A stretch of DNA of 64,000 bases from Streptomyces sp. NBC_01463 (lineage in GTDB: Bacteria; Actinomycetota; Actinomycetes; Streptomycetales; Streptomycetaceae): the NCBI GenBank assembly GCA_036227345.1, contig CP109468.1, forward strand, positions 8,943,179 through 9,007,178, in the 5' to 3' direction. Numbering within the stretch: position 1 is the stretch's first letter; every line of letters starts with the position of its first letter. Shown here one piece after another: positions 28,643-37,570 of the stretch. The notes under the pieces were generated by a model. The model was not told the origin of the DNA and searched no databases. It was given only the letters and a program-made list of their open reading frames with translations. Made by a program: the position numbers and the translations under genes.

Positions 28643-28704
28643 GTGGCAGAGGAACCGATAACCATCAAGTTCACGCGCGATCAGGCGGGTCTGCCGCACG
28701 AACG
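28643..28704 (+). pseudogene. 5' part of a small gene split by the IS3 element
   Basis: GTG 28643 opens MAEEPITIKFTRDQAGLPHER, cut at 28704 by the IS3 left end. The continuation is at 29933-30194 in a compatible frame. Together they would encode a soluble protein of about 107 residues, family unknown. Confidence 0.6.
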
Positions 28705-28755
28705 GGTGACATCTGAACTGGCTTGCCCTGTATGGCAGGTGGGAAGGATGTCGCT

Positions 28756-29064
28756 GTGCCCAAGCCTTATCCCCAGGAGTTCCGCGAGGACGTTGTGCGG
28801 GTCGCGAGGAACCGCGGCCCGGGCGTCACGGTCGAGCAGGTGGCCGCCGACTTTGGCGTCCACGCAATGACGTTGTGGAAGTGGATGCGCCGCGCGGACA
28901 TCGACGACGGCGTGAAGCCCGGGACGACCGGCCAGGAGAGCGTGGAACTGCGGGAAGCACGTCGGCGGATCAAGTTGCTGGAGCAGGAGAACGAGGTTCT
29001 GCGGCGGGCGGCGGCCTATCTGTCGCAGGCGAACCTGCCGGGAAAAGGATCTACCCGCTCGTGA
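28756..29064 (+). CDS. IS3 transposase OrfA
   Basis: GTG 28756 has GGAAGGA 7 bases upstream and gives the usual opening MPKPYPQEFREDVVRVAR. A helix-turn-helix (VTVEQVAADFGVHAMTLWKW) binds the element ends, and a leucine zipper (LREARRRIKLLEQENEVLRR) mediates multimerisation. A slippery A-AAA-G at 29043-29047, just before the stop, allows the classical -1 shift into orfB. Confidence 0.92.
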   Translation: MPKPYPQEFREDVVRVARNRGPGVTVEQVAADFGVHAMTLWKWMRRADIDDGVKPGTTGQESVELREARRRIKLLEQENEVLRRAAAYLSQANLPGKGSTRS

Positions 29065-29918
29065 AAGAGCTGGCCGCAGGCGGGGTGCCCGTCACGGTGA
29101 CGTGCCGGGTACTCAAGCTCGCCAGACAGCCCTACTACCGCTGGCTCGACGCCCCGGTGACCCCAGCCGAGCACGCCGAGGCGCATCGCGCGAACGCGCT
29201 GTTCTCCGCCCACCGTGACGACCCTGAGTTCGGCTACCGCTTCCTGGCCGACGAGGCCCGCAGCACCGGAGCGGTGATGGCGGACCGGACCGCGTGGCGG
29301 ATCTGCCGGGACAACCAGTGGTGGAGCGTGTTCGGCAAGAAACGCGGCCGAACAAAGAAGGCGGGCCCGCCGGTCCACGACCACCTCGTGAACCGCACCT
29401 TCACCGCGACCGGCCCGAACCGCCTGTGGCTCACCGACATCACCGAACATCCCACCGGCGAGGGCAAGCTGTATATCTGCGCGGTCAAGGACGTCTTCAG
29501 TAACCGGATCGTGGGCTACTCCATCGACGCACGGATGAAGTCCCGGCTGGCCGTGACCGCCCTGGACAACGCCGTCGCCCGGCGCCAGGACGTCACCGGA
29601 TGCATCCTGCACAGCGACAGAGGATCGCAATTTCGATCAAGGAAATTCGTCCAGGCCCTCGGCCGCCACCGGATGGCCGGCTCGATAGGAAGAGTCGGAG
29701 CAGCCGGTGACAACGCGGCCATGGAGTCCTTCTTCAGCCTGCTGCAGAAGAACGTCCTCGACCGACGCACCTGGGCCACCCGCGAAGAACTCCGAATCGC
29801 GATCGTGACCTGGATCGAACGGACCTACCACCGACGCCGCAGACAAACAGGACTCGGCCGACTCACACCCGTCGAATACGAGACCGTCATGACCACACCG
29901 GCCCTTCAGGCCGCGTGA
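29061..29918 (+). CDS. IS3 transposase OrfB (DDE integrase)
   Basis: In the -1 frame relative to OrfA; its GTG 29061 also overlaps the OrfA stop by GTGA. Catalytic residues: D in NRLWLTDITEHPTGEG, D in ILHSDRGSQF, and E in GDNAAMESFFSLLQKNVLD. The C-terminus TGLGRLTPVEYETVM is the standard IS3 ending. Full length and apparently functional. Confidence 0.93.
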   Translation: MKELAAGGVPVTVTCRVLKLARQPYYRWLDAPVTPAEHAEAHRANALFSAHRDDPEFGYRFLADEARSTGAVMADRTAWRICRDNQWWSVFGKKRGRTKKAGPPVHDHLVNRTFTATGPNRLWLTDITEHPTGEGKLYICAVKDVFSNRIVGYSIDARMKSRLAVTALDNAVARRQDVTGCILHSDRGSQFRSRKFVQALGRHRMAGSIGRVGAAGDNAAMESFFSLLQKNVLDRRTWATREELRIAIVTWIERTYHRRRRQTGLGRLTPVEYETVMTTPALQAA

Positions 29919-29932
29919 CTGAACCTGTCACC

Positions 29933-30194
29933 TGAAGGTGCAGCAGACCCGGCTCTTGTGCTGTCGGACTGGCTCTACCGTGCGATGCACCAGTCCGACA
30001 TGCTGGATGACCTGCTGAAGACGGACCGTGCAGTCTGGTCTCCGATCTACACAATGTCCGGGGCGCTGGAGACGACGCTCGCTGAGGTCTTCATGCCGGA
30101 CTATGACGAGCGTTTGAAGGCGGCGCGTGAGCGCCTGCTGGTCGAGATGTACGGCTCGGATGAGGAAGCAGGGACGGGGGAGGCGGCGTCCTGA
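29933..30194 (+). pseudogene. 3' part of the small gene split by IS3
   Basis: Reads EGAADPALVLSDWLYRAMHQ, TDRAVWSPIYTMSGALETTL and an acidic end. It has no ribosome-binding site of its own at GTG 29958, consistent with being the distal half of the 28643 gene. Family unknown. Confidence 0.55.
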
Positions 30195-30237
30195 CGCGGG
30201 ATCGAGGCGTCGGTCGAGCCGATGAAATGATCTTGGT

Positions 30238-30990
30238 GTGGCGCGTGGTGATCTGACGGACGAGCAGTGGGAGCGGGTGGAGTTGCTGTTGCCGCTGTTG
30301 CCGAAGATGGGTCGGCCGCCGAGGGACCGAGGGCAGGTCTTCGGCGGGATTTGGTGGTGGGCCAGAACCGGTTCGCCGTGGCGGGATGTCCCCGGCCCGG
30401 TACGAGCCGTGGGAGGCCGCGTACTCGGTCTTCCGGCGCTGTCAGATCAACGGGACCTGGGCCTGCGTCCTGGGCGAACTCCGGGTCGAGGCTGACGCAG
30501 ACGGCGTGATCGTGGGAGGTTCTGCTCGACCCGACGGTTTGCCGGGCGCATCAGCATGCCGCCGGTGCCCGCAGAAAGGGGATCACGATCCGGGCTGGAC
30601 GTGTGCGAACTAACTGGCGGCGGAGCCGTACGATCGTGCGCTGGGCCGCTCGCGCGGAGGCCTGAGTACCAAGCTCCACTTGGCGGTGGCCGGCTCCGGG
30701 CACGTCCTGGCCGTCACGGTCACCGGCGGACAGCGCGGAGGCGCCCCGCAGTTCACCCGGCTTGTGGATCGAATCCGCGTCGCCCGGACCAGCGGCGGAC
30801 GCACGCACACCCGGGCCTCGCGCGTGATCGCCGACCCTGCGTGCTCCTCCCGGGTGATCCGGGCCTGCCTGCGCCGCCTCCAGATCCCGCACACGATCCC
30901 GGGAAACCGCAACTGGGCCGGCCACCGGCTCCGCCAGGCACGGCAGGTGGTCGCCCGCCCGGCTTTGACCGCGAGCTCTGCAAGCGCAGG
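30238..30990 (+). mobile_element. IS5-family transposase, frameshifted
   Basis: Opens LTDEQWERVELLLPLLPKMG. After frame changes it continues as ARYEPWEAAYSVFRRCQING, then GLSTKLHLAVAGSGHVLAVT and FTRLVDRIRV, ending near CLRRLQIPHTIPGNRNW. At least three frames are required, so it is a dead copy. Confidence 0.83.
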
Positions 30991-31083
30991 TAAAAAGTCG
31001 GGTGCCGGATCGGGCTGCTCAAGCAGGCGGGCGGCAGTCTCGTCCGCGGTCCCTTGCCGCTATCACGTGGCTTTCGGCGGCTC

Positions 31084-31950
31084 CTACAGCTCGCCCAGTC
31101 GCTTGTTCATCGTGTCGAGCGTCGGCCAAGGAGGACCGTCGTGCAATGCGTGCAGGAACTCTTCTCCGAAGCGCCTCCCGTTCGGAAACTGGTCGCCAAG
31201 CTCCCAACGCCACGCGGCGACCATTGCGAGGACGAGCTGTCGGCACTCGTCCAGCAGCTCTTGGTCGATGCTCGGGTAGTGCGCGCAGACTGCCTCGGGA
31301 ACATGGGCGAGGTCGAATTCGACGGGGCCGCGGCAGCACGTCTCAAGGTCGATGAACAACGGGCCGTTCTTCGTGCTGAGCACATTGCCTGGATGTGGCT
31401 CGCCGTGGATGAGTTGCTCCACGGCACCGCGCTCGTCGATCGCCCGTCGCAGGCTTGCCAGCTTGCCTCCGAGGAAAGCGCGGTCCGGGCCGGCGAGCTC
31501 CGGCGAGCGATCCGGGTCGGCGACAACTTCTTCCGCCTCCGTGATCCGGTCCGTGAACCTCAGGCTTGGCACATCGACCTCGCGCATGCCGACATGCAGC
31601 TGCTCCAGAGCCATGGCGTAGTCGACTGGTGAGAGGTGAGGCGTCACAGGCTCGTAGTAGGTCCACAAGGTAACTACGAAGCCATCGCGCGTGTACACAC
31701 GTGGGTCCACCCGAGGTTCCAAGGGACACACAGGGCATCCGACATCGGCGAGCCGCTGAGCGAGCTCGACTTCGAACTGTGCAACCTCTTGTCCCACAGG
31801 GGCGACTCGGGCAAAGACGCCGCATGGCGTCAGCCGCAGTGCCAGCTTGTTCGAGTTGTGGAGAACGATCGCGTCGTCGGCCGGCAGGCCGAGTGATGAA
31901 GCGACCGAAGTCGCAGCCGCGATCGCACGCGCGATGTCGGTCATCTCCAT
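31084..31950 (-). CDS. Aminoglycoside/choline phosphotransferase-family protein
   Basis: A 288-residue APH-fold kinase. Nucleotide loop region HNSNKLALRLTPCGVFARVA; catalytic VEQLIHGEPHPGNVLSTKNG (HGExHPGN, with E replacing the usual D) and LFIDLETCCRGPVEFDLAH (metal-binding IDLE). ATG 31950 or 31944 may be the start; neither has a clear ribosome-binding site. It may phosphorylate an antibiotic or a metabolite. Intact, unlike the kinase at 9863. Confidence 0.85.
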   Translation of the reverse strand: MEMTDIARAIAAATSVASSLGLPADDAIVLHNSNKLALRLTPCGVFARVAPVGQEVAQFEVELAQRLADVGCPVCPLEPRVDPRVYTRDGFVVTLWTYYEPVTPHLSPVDYAMALEQLHVGMREVDVPSLRFTDRITEAEEVVADPDRSPELAGPDRAFLGGKLASLRRAIDERGAVEQLIHGEPHPGNVLSTKNGPLFIDLETCCRGPVEFDLAHVPEAVCAHYPSIDQELLDECRQLVLAMVAAWRWELGDQFPNGRRFGEEFLHALHDGPPWPTLDTMNKRLGEL

Positions 31951-32099
31951 CCGCGAATCTTGGCATGGATGAGCGGAGGCGGTGCCAACCAGCGGGGAAC
32001 AGGTGCCAACTGATCGCGGCTCGGTACAGGCGCCCGCCAAGTAATAGAGCGCTGGCCCGCAGGTTCGCCACCCTCACTGAGATGGTCAACAAGGCTGTA

Positions 32100-32538
32100 T
32101 GTGTGTGCCGCGGGGCCGGTGCCAAGCCGGTATGGCCGTGGTGGTCGGGCATCAGCGCCCACCGAAGGGGACGGGCGACCGCTGCTGGCAGTCCCTCTCG
32201 CGGCGCTGCGACTTCGAGCACACGCCTCGCCTGTTCAAGCGGACACTGGGCTGGACCAAGCCCCGGACTACAATTCGGAGACGGCCGATCGGTGGACCTG
32301 GCTGGTGATCGCCGCCCATGCCCAGCCTCGCCTGACGCGACCACTGGCCATGGACCGCCGGCGGCCCTGGGAGCGGTCTGGGCCACACAAACGGACACCT
32401 GCCCACGTCCGCAGAGGGCCCAGGATGCTGCACGCGAAGACCGGGTTTCCAGCCGGTGAACCGGAACCGATCCGGTTCCGGCCGGGCGGGCCGCCGGGCG
32501 CGAAGAACTGCTGCCCGGCCACCGGGAGGTGCTACTGA
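32100..32538 (+). mobile_element. Transposase C-terminal remnant
   Basis: TADRWTWLVIAAHAQPRLTR, then LAMDRRRPWERSGPHKRTPA and RFRPGGPPGAKNCCPATG match the end of the roughly 470-residue Streptomyces transposases whose tails finish RPGPGRPPGSKNRRPATRYD. Preceding bases (CDFEHTPRLFKRTLGWTKP) are in another frame. Its 3' end overlaps the methyltransferase stop. Confidence 0.75.
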
Positions 32539-33389
32539 CGGACCGCGGAGATCAGGCCGCCGGGCTGTTCGTCGCGCTGCGGTGGGGTGGTGATCGGACG
32601 GTTGTAGGCGGCAGCGCGCTCGCGCAGGGTGTGGCTGTCGGCCTCCCAGCCGTGCCCGGCCAGCCAGGCCACCGGGTCGTCGGGCATCTCCGAGACCCAC
32701 ATGGATGCTGCCGATCCCGGCGCGGCGTCCGTGCCGAATCGCTCGAGCACGCCGCGCGAGCCCAAGGTCAGTCCCATCCGACTGCCTGAGGCCGACTGTG
32801 TGCTGATCCGGGCCAGCAGCAGTTCCACCGCGTCCTCGGGCAGATAGATCAGTAGTCCTTCGGCGATCCAAGCTGTGGGCTCGGCCGGGTCGTGCCCTGC
32901 AGCGGCCAGTGCGGCCGGCCAGTCCTCACGCAGATCCACCGCGACGGTGATCCGCTCGCAGCGTGCGACGGCCCGCTCCTGGCGCAGCACCGAAGCCTTG
33001 AAGTCCAGTGGTGCAGCGGTGTCGACCTCGAACAGCCGGGTGCCCTCGGGCCAGTCCATCCGGAAGGCCCGGCTGTCCATGCCGGCGCCGAGCAGCACGA
33101 CCTGCCGGACCCCGGAAGCGGAGGCCTGCTGCAACAGGTCGTCGAGGAACTTCGTCCTGATGACGATGGAGAGCGACACGGCCAGCCGACGGCGTCGCGC
33201 GGCCTCGTCATCGGGCAGCGGCGGCGAGGAGGGCCACAGGCCGCCGGCGGCGGCGAAGGCCTGTGCCAGGGGGTCGCGGAACAGTGCGTTCTCCCGCCCG
33301 GTCTCCAGCGCCCGCACCCTGGCCACCCCCACCGCCGTGGCCCACACTCCCGACGGCTGCACCTGCTCCTGCTCCTGCTCGTTAGCCAC
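32532..33389 (-). CDS. TIGR00027-type SAM-dependent methyltransferase
   Basis: A 285-residue leucine-carboxyl-methyltransferase-fold protein: VWATAVGVARVRALETGREN at the start, RQVVLLGAGMDSRAFRMDWP (SAM motif), RLFEVDTAAPLDFKASVLRQ, and PTAWIAEGLLIYLPEDAVEL. These blocks are diagnostic of the actinobacterial TIGR00027 family. The methyl acceptor is unknown. Confidence 0.92.
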   Translation of the reverse strand: MANEQEQEQVQPSGVWATAVGVARVRALETGRENALFRDPLAQAFAAAGGLWPSSPPLPDDEAARRRRLAVSLSIVIRTKFLDDLLQQASASGVRQVVLLGAGMDSRAFRMDWPEGTRLFEVDTAAPLDFKASVLRQERAVARCERITVAVDLREDWPAALAAAGHDPAEPTAWIAEGLLIYLPEDAVELLLARISTQSASGSRMGLTLGSRGVLERFGTDAAPGSAASMWVSEMPDDPVAWLAGHGWEADSHTLRERAAAYNRPITTPPQRDEQPGGLISAVRQ

Positions 33390-33567
33390 TGCGCCAGCCT
33401 AGATGATCGATTCGGAGGGGCCCGATGAGGGAGGCCGGGCTCATTCGCGGCCAGTCAGCCATGTCAGCCATGGGCACTGACCGCCTACGACCAGTAGAAC
33501 CACTGTTGGACGAAGATCAACAGCCATTCTGTGTACGCGATCACACGAAGTGGACCAGAGCCAACTC

Positions 33568-33580
33568 GGGTTCTGGCACA
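33568..33580 (+). repeat. Solo IS-end-like motif
   Basis: GGGTTCTGGCACA is identical to the first 13 bases of the left arm of the small inverted-repeat element at 58891. No partner arm is found here. Probably a leftover transposon end. Confidence 0.35.
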
Positions 33581-33616
33581 GGTTCGGTGGTCCTTGACTG
33601 TGGGGCACCGGTCAGA

Positions 33617-33790
33617 TCGCGAAGAGGGTTTCGTCTTGTGGCGGGATCGGAGGGGCAAGGACGTCCCGAAGGCGGGCGATGTGCTGGCGCCACTTCGAGC
33701 CGTCTGGAGCTTGTGCCCACAGCTCGGCAAGTTCCGACAGATCGGAGACCGCTTGGTCCAGAGCATCGACGGCGAGCGGTCTAAGAAGCT
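33617..33790 (-). pseudogene. C-terminal remnant, paralogue of the one at 36.1-36.4 kb
   Basis: Reads AVDALDQAVSDLSELAELWA, then APDGSKWRQHIARLRDVLAP and ends with DETLFAI at a TGA. It has no 5' half. The same family appears at 36130-36393. Family function unknown. Confidence 0.5.
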
Positions 33791-33896
33791 GTTGTCTTTC
33801 CGTGCATGACGGCTGCGTTTCCGCTGGTCAGGGATAGGAGTGGTGTTCGTGTGGGAGCGATGGGGGGTCGTTTCGTCGCTCCCGTGGAGGTCGTGA

Positions 33897-34445
33897 ATGC
33901 CGTCGGTTGTCGGACTGCTGGAACAGCACGAGCTTGCCGCCCGCCGTCGTGTGGACGGGCTGCGCGAGGAAGCCGACCGCATTCAGGCCGAGCTCGCGGC
34001 GGCCGAGCAGGAGTGGCTGGAGTGGACAATCGCCCGCGAGCGGGTGGTTGTGGTGTTGTCCGCGCCAGGCGGTGACTCAGCCGACGCGGTGGTCACTGAT
34101 GGGCCAGACGGCGCCGTGACAGAAACCGAGGTGCGGGCGTCACCGCCCGTGGTGGCGAAGGCGAAGTCGCAGGTTCCGGTCTGGCGCGAGGGGTTGGCTC
34201 GGACGGCACTGTCGGCGGACTATCAGCGCATCCTGGCCGTGCTCGCGGATCGAGCCCGCCTCGGTCAAGGGCCGCTGACCTGTCAGGAGATGACCGTCGC
34301 GTTCGGCATGGACGTGGTGCCGGCCAAGGTGGAGGGGCTGCGGTCGAAGGCGAAACGCCTGGTCGCGCGGGGCTGGCTGGCCGAGCCAGCGGCGGGTCGG
34401 TTCACGCTCGCGCGGGGCGTGAGCGGGCCAGACGCCGGGTCATGA
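33897..34445 (+). CDS. Coiled-coil/winged-helix-like protein, 182 aa
   Basis: ATG 33897 has GGAGG 6 bases upstream. Residues 5-50 form a long charged helix (LLEQHELAARRRVDGLREEA), then a variable linker. The C-terminal domain contains LADRARLGQGPLTCQEMTVA and VEGLRSKAKRLVARGWLAEP, which looks like a winged helix. The 3' end overlaps the IS5 transposase stop by 44 bases. Proteins of this type are repeated in Streptomyces genomes near IS5 elements. Function unknown. Confidence 0.65.
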   Translation: MPSVVGLLEQHELAARRRVDGLREEADRIQAELAAAEQEWLEWTIARERVVVVLSAPGGDSADAVVTDGPDGAVTETEVRASPPVVAKAKSQVPVWREGLARTALSADYQRILAVLADRARLGQGPLTCQEMTVAFGMDVVPAKVEGLRSKAKRLVARGWLAEPAAGRFTLARGVSGPDAGS

Positions 34446-35319
34446 TCATGGTCATCGACCAGTAGATCATCGCCTCGGAGCTGGTGGTGGATCGTTCGAA
34501 GTCGCGTGCCAGGCGGCGGCTTCGCATCAGGTGCGCGAAGAGACGCTCGACGATCCACCGCTTCGGCAGCACCACGAATCCGCGCATGTCGTCGCTCCGC
34601 TTGACGATCGCCAGCACCAGCGCGAGGGCGGCCAGGCAGTGCTCGACGAGGCTGCCGGTGTAGCCGCCGTCGGCCCAGACGAGTTCCAGCCGGTGGTGGG
34701 CGCCGGCCACCTGGGCGAGTAGTTCCTTCGCGGCGGCGCGGTCACCGATGGCCGCGCTCGTGACCATGACGCCCAGCAGCAGGCCGAGGGTGTCGACCAC
34801 GACGTGCCGCTTGCGGCCGTTGATCAGCTTGCCGCCGTCGAAGCCGCGGCTGTCGGCGCCGACGACGGCGTCCGCCTTGACGGACTGCGAGTCGATCACA
34901 CCGGCCGTCGGCTCCACGTCCCGGCCCGCCTTCTGGCGGACCCGGCCGCGCAGCCGGTCATGGAATTCCCTGACCAGCGCGTGGTCGCGCCAGCGGCGGA
35001 AGAACGCATAGACCCGGTCCCACGGCGGGAAGTCGGCCGGCATCGCCCGCCACTTGATCCCGTTGTCCACGAGATAGCGGATCGCGTCCAGTATCGCCCG
35101 GTGGCAGTACGCCCCCGGCTGCCCGCCCCGGCCCCGCAACCAGCCCGGCACCGGCAGGAGCGGCCGGACCACGGCCCACTCCGCTTCCGTCATGTCCGAG
35201 GGATATCTCCGAACACGTTCCGGATGGTCGGCGGCATTCCCGAACCGGTGAGCGACACAATCACACGACAGAGCAGCCGAGTTGAACTCCACCGGTGCTA
35301 GCACGTACAACTGCGGCAA
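34402..35319 (-). CDS. IS5-family transposase, apparently intact
   Basis: Core begins RRYPSDMTEAEWAVVRPLLP. Catalytic D in AGVIDSQSVKADAVVGADSR, D in LELVWADGGYTGSLV, and E in KRWIVERLFAHLMRSRRLAR. About 250 residues from the core motif to the end, the usual length, with one uninterrupted frame. The N-terminal 40 residues may be overcalled. No inverted ends were found with confidence. Confidence 0.88.
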   Translation of the reverse strand: MPQLYVLAPVEFNSAALSCDCVAHRFGNAADHPERVRRYPSDMTEAEWAVVRPLLPVPGWLRGRGGQPGAYCHRAILDAIRYLVDNGIKWRAMPADFPPWDRVYAFFRRWRDHALVREFHDRLRGRVRQKAGRDVEPTAGVIDSQSVKADAVVGADSRGFDGGKLINGRKRHVVVDTLGLLLGVMVTSAAIGDRAAAKELLAQVAGAHHRLELVWADGGYTGSLVEHCLAALALVLAIVKRSDDMRGFVVLPKRWIVERLFAHLMRSRRLARDFERSTTSSEAMIYWSMTMIMTRRLARSRPARA

Positions 35320-35358
35320 CGGGGTCTCCTGGATCTCGGTTGGCTTCGCAACCCCGAG

Positions 35359-35727
35359 CTACCAAGAGGCCCTGCCTTCATGCCCGCAGCCAGCCACGGT
35401 CACCCGAACGAGACTCCCGTTCGACACCCACCCCTCAAGGCCGGAACAGCAACACCTTCTAAGGTCTGCGGGCAGCTCCGGTAGCGGCTTTGATGGGCCA
35501 TAGTCCGAGCAAGTCGGCTCGCCGTCAGGCTGCTGGGCGACGACCAGGGCAGCCGCGGCCACTGCTTGCTCGCCGTCGGAGGCATCCAGGTGGTCCGCAG
35601 AGTCGACGGCGCGTTTGATTGCGCTGCGGATCATGGATTCACGTGCTTCCGATGCTGCGTCGTCCAGGGCACTGCTGAAGTCGGCGGCGGTGTCGTTGTC
35701 GAAGGGGCCGATGTCCCAGGTGCCCAT
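35359..35727 (-). pseudogene. DUF4259 protein with altered C-terminus
   Basis: ATG 35727 with GGAG upstream. MGTWDIGPFDNDTAADFSSA and EQAVAAAALVVAQQPDGEP are the DUF4259 signature. After PLPELPADLR the sequence turns into a Cys/Gly-rich tail unlike the family, indicating a frame change near 35450. The N-terminal two-thirds is intact. Confidence 0.75.
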
Positions 35728-35781
35728 GTCTCTCCTCGTGTGGCTGTCCGGGGATCGTCGCATTGACCACCGACAGTGCGG

Positions 35782-35930
35782 TCAGGCGGCAAGCAGAACC
35801 CTGTGCAGGAGCTTGAAGCGCGCGCGTCCGTACATCTGGCGCTTGATCATTTTGATGCGGTTGACGTTCCCTTCGGTGACGCCTGAGGTCCGGGGCCACT
35901 GGGCGATGAGTTCGGCCACTCGCGGCCGCT
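35782..35930 (-). mobile_element. ISL3-family transposase C-terminal remnant
   Basis: RVAELIAQWPRTSGVTEGNV, then NRIKMIKRQMYGRARFKLLH is the last 50 residues of an ISL3 transposase, including the catalytic E. It differs in sequence from the copy at 13.3 kb, so it derives from another element. Confidence 0.82.
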
Positions 35931-36129
35931 CTGGCCAGGAGTGCAGGCCGCGACAGCAACCTGGGGCAGATCCGGGGTACTCCCGGAAACCGTGTGGACG
36001 CCGCCGGTCCAGCAGCCGACGTTGGAACGACGTTCATCGAGTGCCATCTTCTTAAAGGATTCCGAAGTCAGCGGCCGGCGGTGCCGGAGGGGTTGCACGT
36101 AGAAGGGTGGGCCTTCGGAATATCGGCTT

Positions 36130-36393
36130 CGCGGCGAGGGACGGGTTCTGATTCGGTAATGCGCTGTGGTCGAGGACTTCGCGGAGGCGGTGACGCCCCG
36201 GCGAGCCATTTGGGCCGTCTGCGGGCTCGGCCCGACATCTCGGCGAGTTCAGACAGCCCGGCGACCACCTGGTCCAGGGCATCGACTGGGAGCTGGTGGA
36301 GGTCTGCAGGGAGATCCGGTACGAGCTCACCCCGAACCATTTTCAGCGTGCGGTCGACAGCCAGATTCCCGAACGCGTCGGCATACCGCGACG
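36130..36393 (-). pseudogene. Remnant paralogous to 33617-33790
   Basis: YADAFGNLAVDRTLKMVRGE, then LPVDALDQVVAGLSELAEMS matches the fragment at 33.6 kb and extends further toward the N-terminus. After WLAG the frame changes; HRLREVLDHSALPNQN continues the alignment. At least one frameshift. The same gene family decays twice on one strand within 3 kb. Confidence 0.5.
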
Positions 36394-36458
36394 ACGGCAT
36401 CGATGGCGCATACCGAGACTGGCTCACCCCGGCCTGGCCGCTCCGGGGGCGGATTCCC

Positions 36459-36704
36459 TCATAAGGTGGCGGCTTGAAGAGCCCTGGCCAGGAAGGCCCA
36501 ATCCCCTTGTTCTGGAAGCTCTTTCCCGGAGTTCCGGTACCAGCCCGGCGAGGCATCCATCCACGCCGCCAGGGCTCCAAGGAAGTGATGGAGGCTCTGG
36601 TTCTCCCATTCGTTTCCCCGGCGGAGGTAGCCCTGATGCAGTTCTCCGACGAAGGCGAGCAGCTCCTCGCGGCTTCTGGCATCACTGTCGGGAGTGAGCG
36701 ACAT
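36459..36704 (-). CDS. DUF7660 family protein
   Basis: ATG 36704 gives 81 residues: MSLTPDSDARSREELLAFVG, then ENQSLHHFLGALAAWMDASP and GKELPEQGDWAFLARALQAA. These are the characteristic DUF7660 blocks. Small soluble protein, often found beside toxin-immunity-type genes; function unknown. Confidence 0.82.
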   Translation of the reverse strand: MSLTPDSDARSREELLAFVGELHQGYLRRGNEWENQSLHHFLGALAAWMDASPGWYRNSGKELPEQGDWAFLARALQAATL

Positions 36705-36959
36705 GAAGGGAAGGTACCGCCCACGAGGATCCCGGGTGGCAGGGGCCAAGTTCGTGAGGCCGGCGCCTCAGAAGTCGCGAACTCAGGTGCTTTCGTCGGG
36801 GGACTGCTTCGGGGGCTGCGCCTGGGCCGCGATCGCCTATGGCCGGGAACTGGGCAGACCAGTCGGTTCACGCACCCCGCAGCAGACCCGGTGGGGGAGC
36901 GGCGGGGTGCGTGACTTCAACGGTTCTGATCTCCGAGGTGCCTGCCCGCAAGTGGTCTG

Positions 36960-37238
36960 CTACACCTCGTTGAAGCCACGCGACGCGTCGTAGATGTCCG
37001 CGTCGATGATGACCAGGAAGAAGCTCGTCACCACGTAGTTGATCATTATGTGGTTGTCCCAGACTTCGCGTGTCACAGTGTCAGTCGTGAAGGCAAGATA
37101 GCTGCCGCCCCCCTCAGGGTCGGCGGCAATCCTGTCAACGGGACGCAAGAACGTCTCCCGATCTGTGGCCGGCATGTAATGGTCCCGGAACCGGGCAACC
37201 TGCTCTGTGAACCGCACCTGTCTCTTCACCGGCGGGAT
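36960..37238 (-). pseudogene. C-terminal fragment of an unrecognised protein
   Basis: Ends with TDTVTREVWDNHIMINYVVT and SFFLVIIDADIYDASRGFNE, good coding sequence for about 85 residues. The open frame upstream of about 37240 is Arg/Pro-rich and overlaps the forward micro-operon, so the 5' half is missing. Confidence 0.45.
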
Positions 37239-37241
37239 TGT

Positions 37242-37409
37242 ATGGAAGCGACGAAAGCATCTGCCCAGCGGGATGCCACCACCGTCCCCCGCATGCGACG
37301 CGTACCCGTCGACTACAGCCGACCCGCCACCCGCGGACCGACCCGCTTCGACATCCCCAGGAAGCGCCGCCGCCGCGTTCGAACCGTGCCCACCGGGCGG
37401 TACCTGTGA
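37242..37409 (+). CDS. Small basic protein, first of a coupled trio
   Basis: ATG 37242 gives 55 residues ending FDIPRKRRRRVRTVPTGRYL, very basic at the C-terminus. Its TGA overlaps the GTG of the next gene (GTGA at 37406). Possibly nucleic-acid binding by charge; no family recognised. Confidence 0.5.
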   Translation: MEATKASAQRDATTVPRMRRVPVDYSRPATRGPTRFDIPRKRRRRVRTVPTGRYL

Positions 37410-37570
37410 CCGGGCCCGGCAGAAGCCCGGGCGGCGAACAGGCGGGCCACCAAGGGACTCCGTGGGAGAGCGAACTCCGCCCCGCCGGCGAGCACATCGT
37501 TCCCGACTACGCACCCTCACCGCGGGCCAACCGGGCCTTGCGGCGATCAGCAGCATGGAGGAAGAAGTGA
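37406..37570 (+). CDS. Small protein, second of the trio
   Basis: GTG 37406 overlaps the previous stop. 54 residues: MTGPGRSPGGEQAGHQGTPW, then HIVPDYAPSPRANRALRRSA and a Lys-Lys end. Its TGA overlaps the third gene's GTG at 37567. Proline/arginine-rich, probably disordered. Conserved-looking but unassigned. Confidence 0.55.
   Translation: MTGPGRSPGGEQAGHQGTPWESELRPAGEHIVPDYAPSPRANRALRRSAAWRKK

Larger units (their letters stand above)
28705..29932. mobile_element. IS3-family insertion sequence
   Basis: Contains overlapping orfA and orfB on the + strand. Ends share GGTGACA (28705-28711) and TGTCACC (29926-29932) in inverted orientation. No target duplication is evident, so the exact ends are tentative. 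It interrupts a small gene whose halves flank it. Confidence 0.85.

Noticed and set aside
28702-29935. A 3-bp target duplication for the IS3 element
   Set aside because: The bases next to the GGTGACA ends (ACG and TGA) do not match, so no duplication is claimed.
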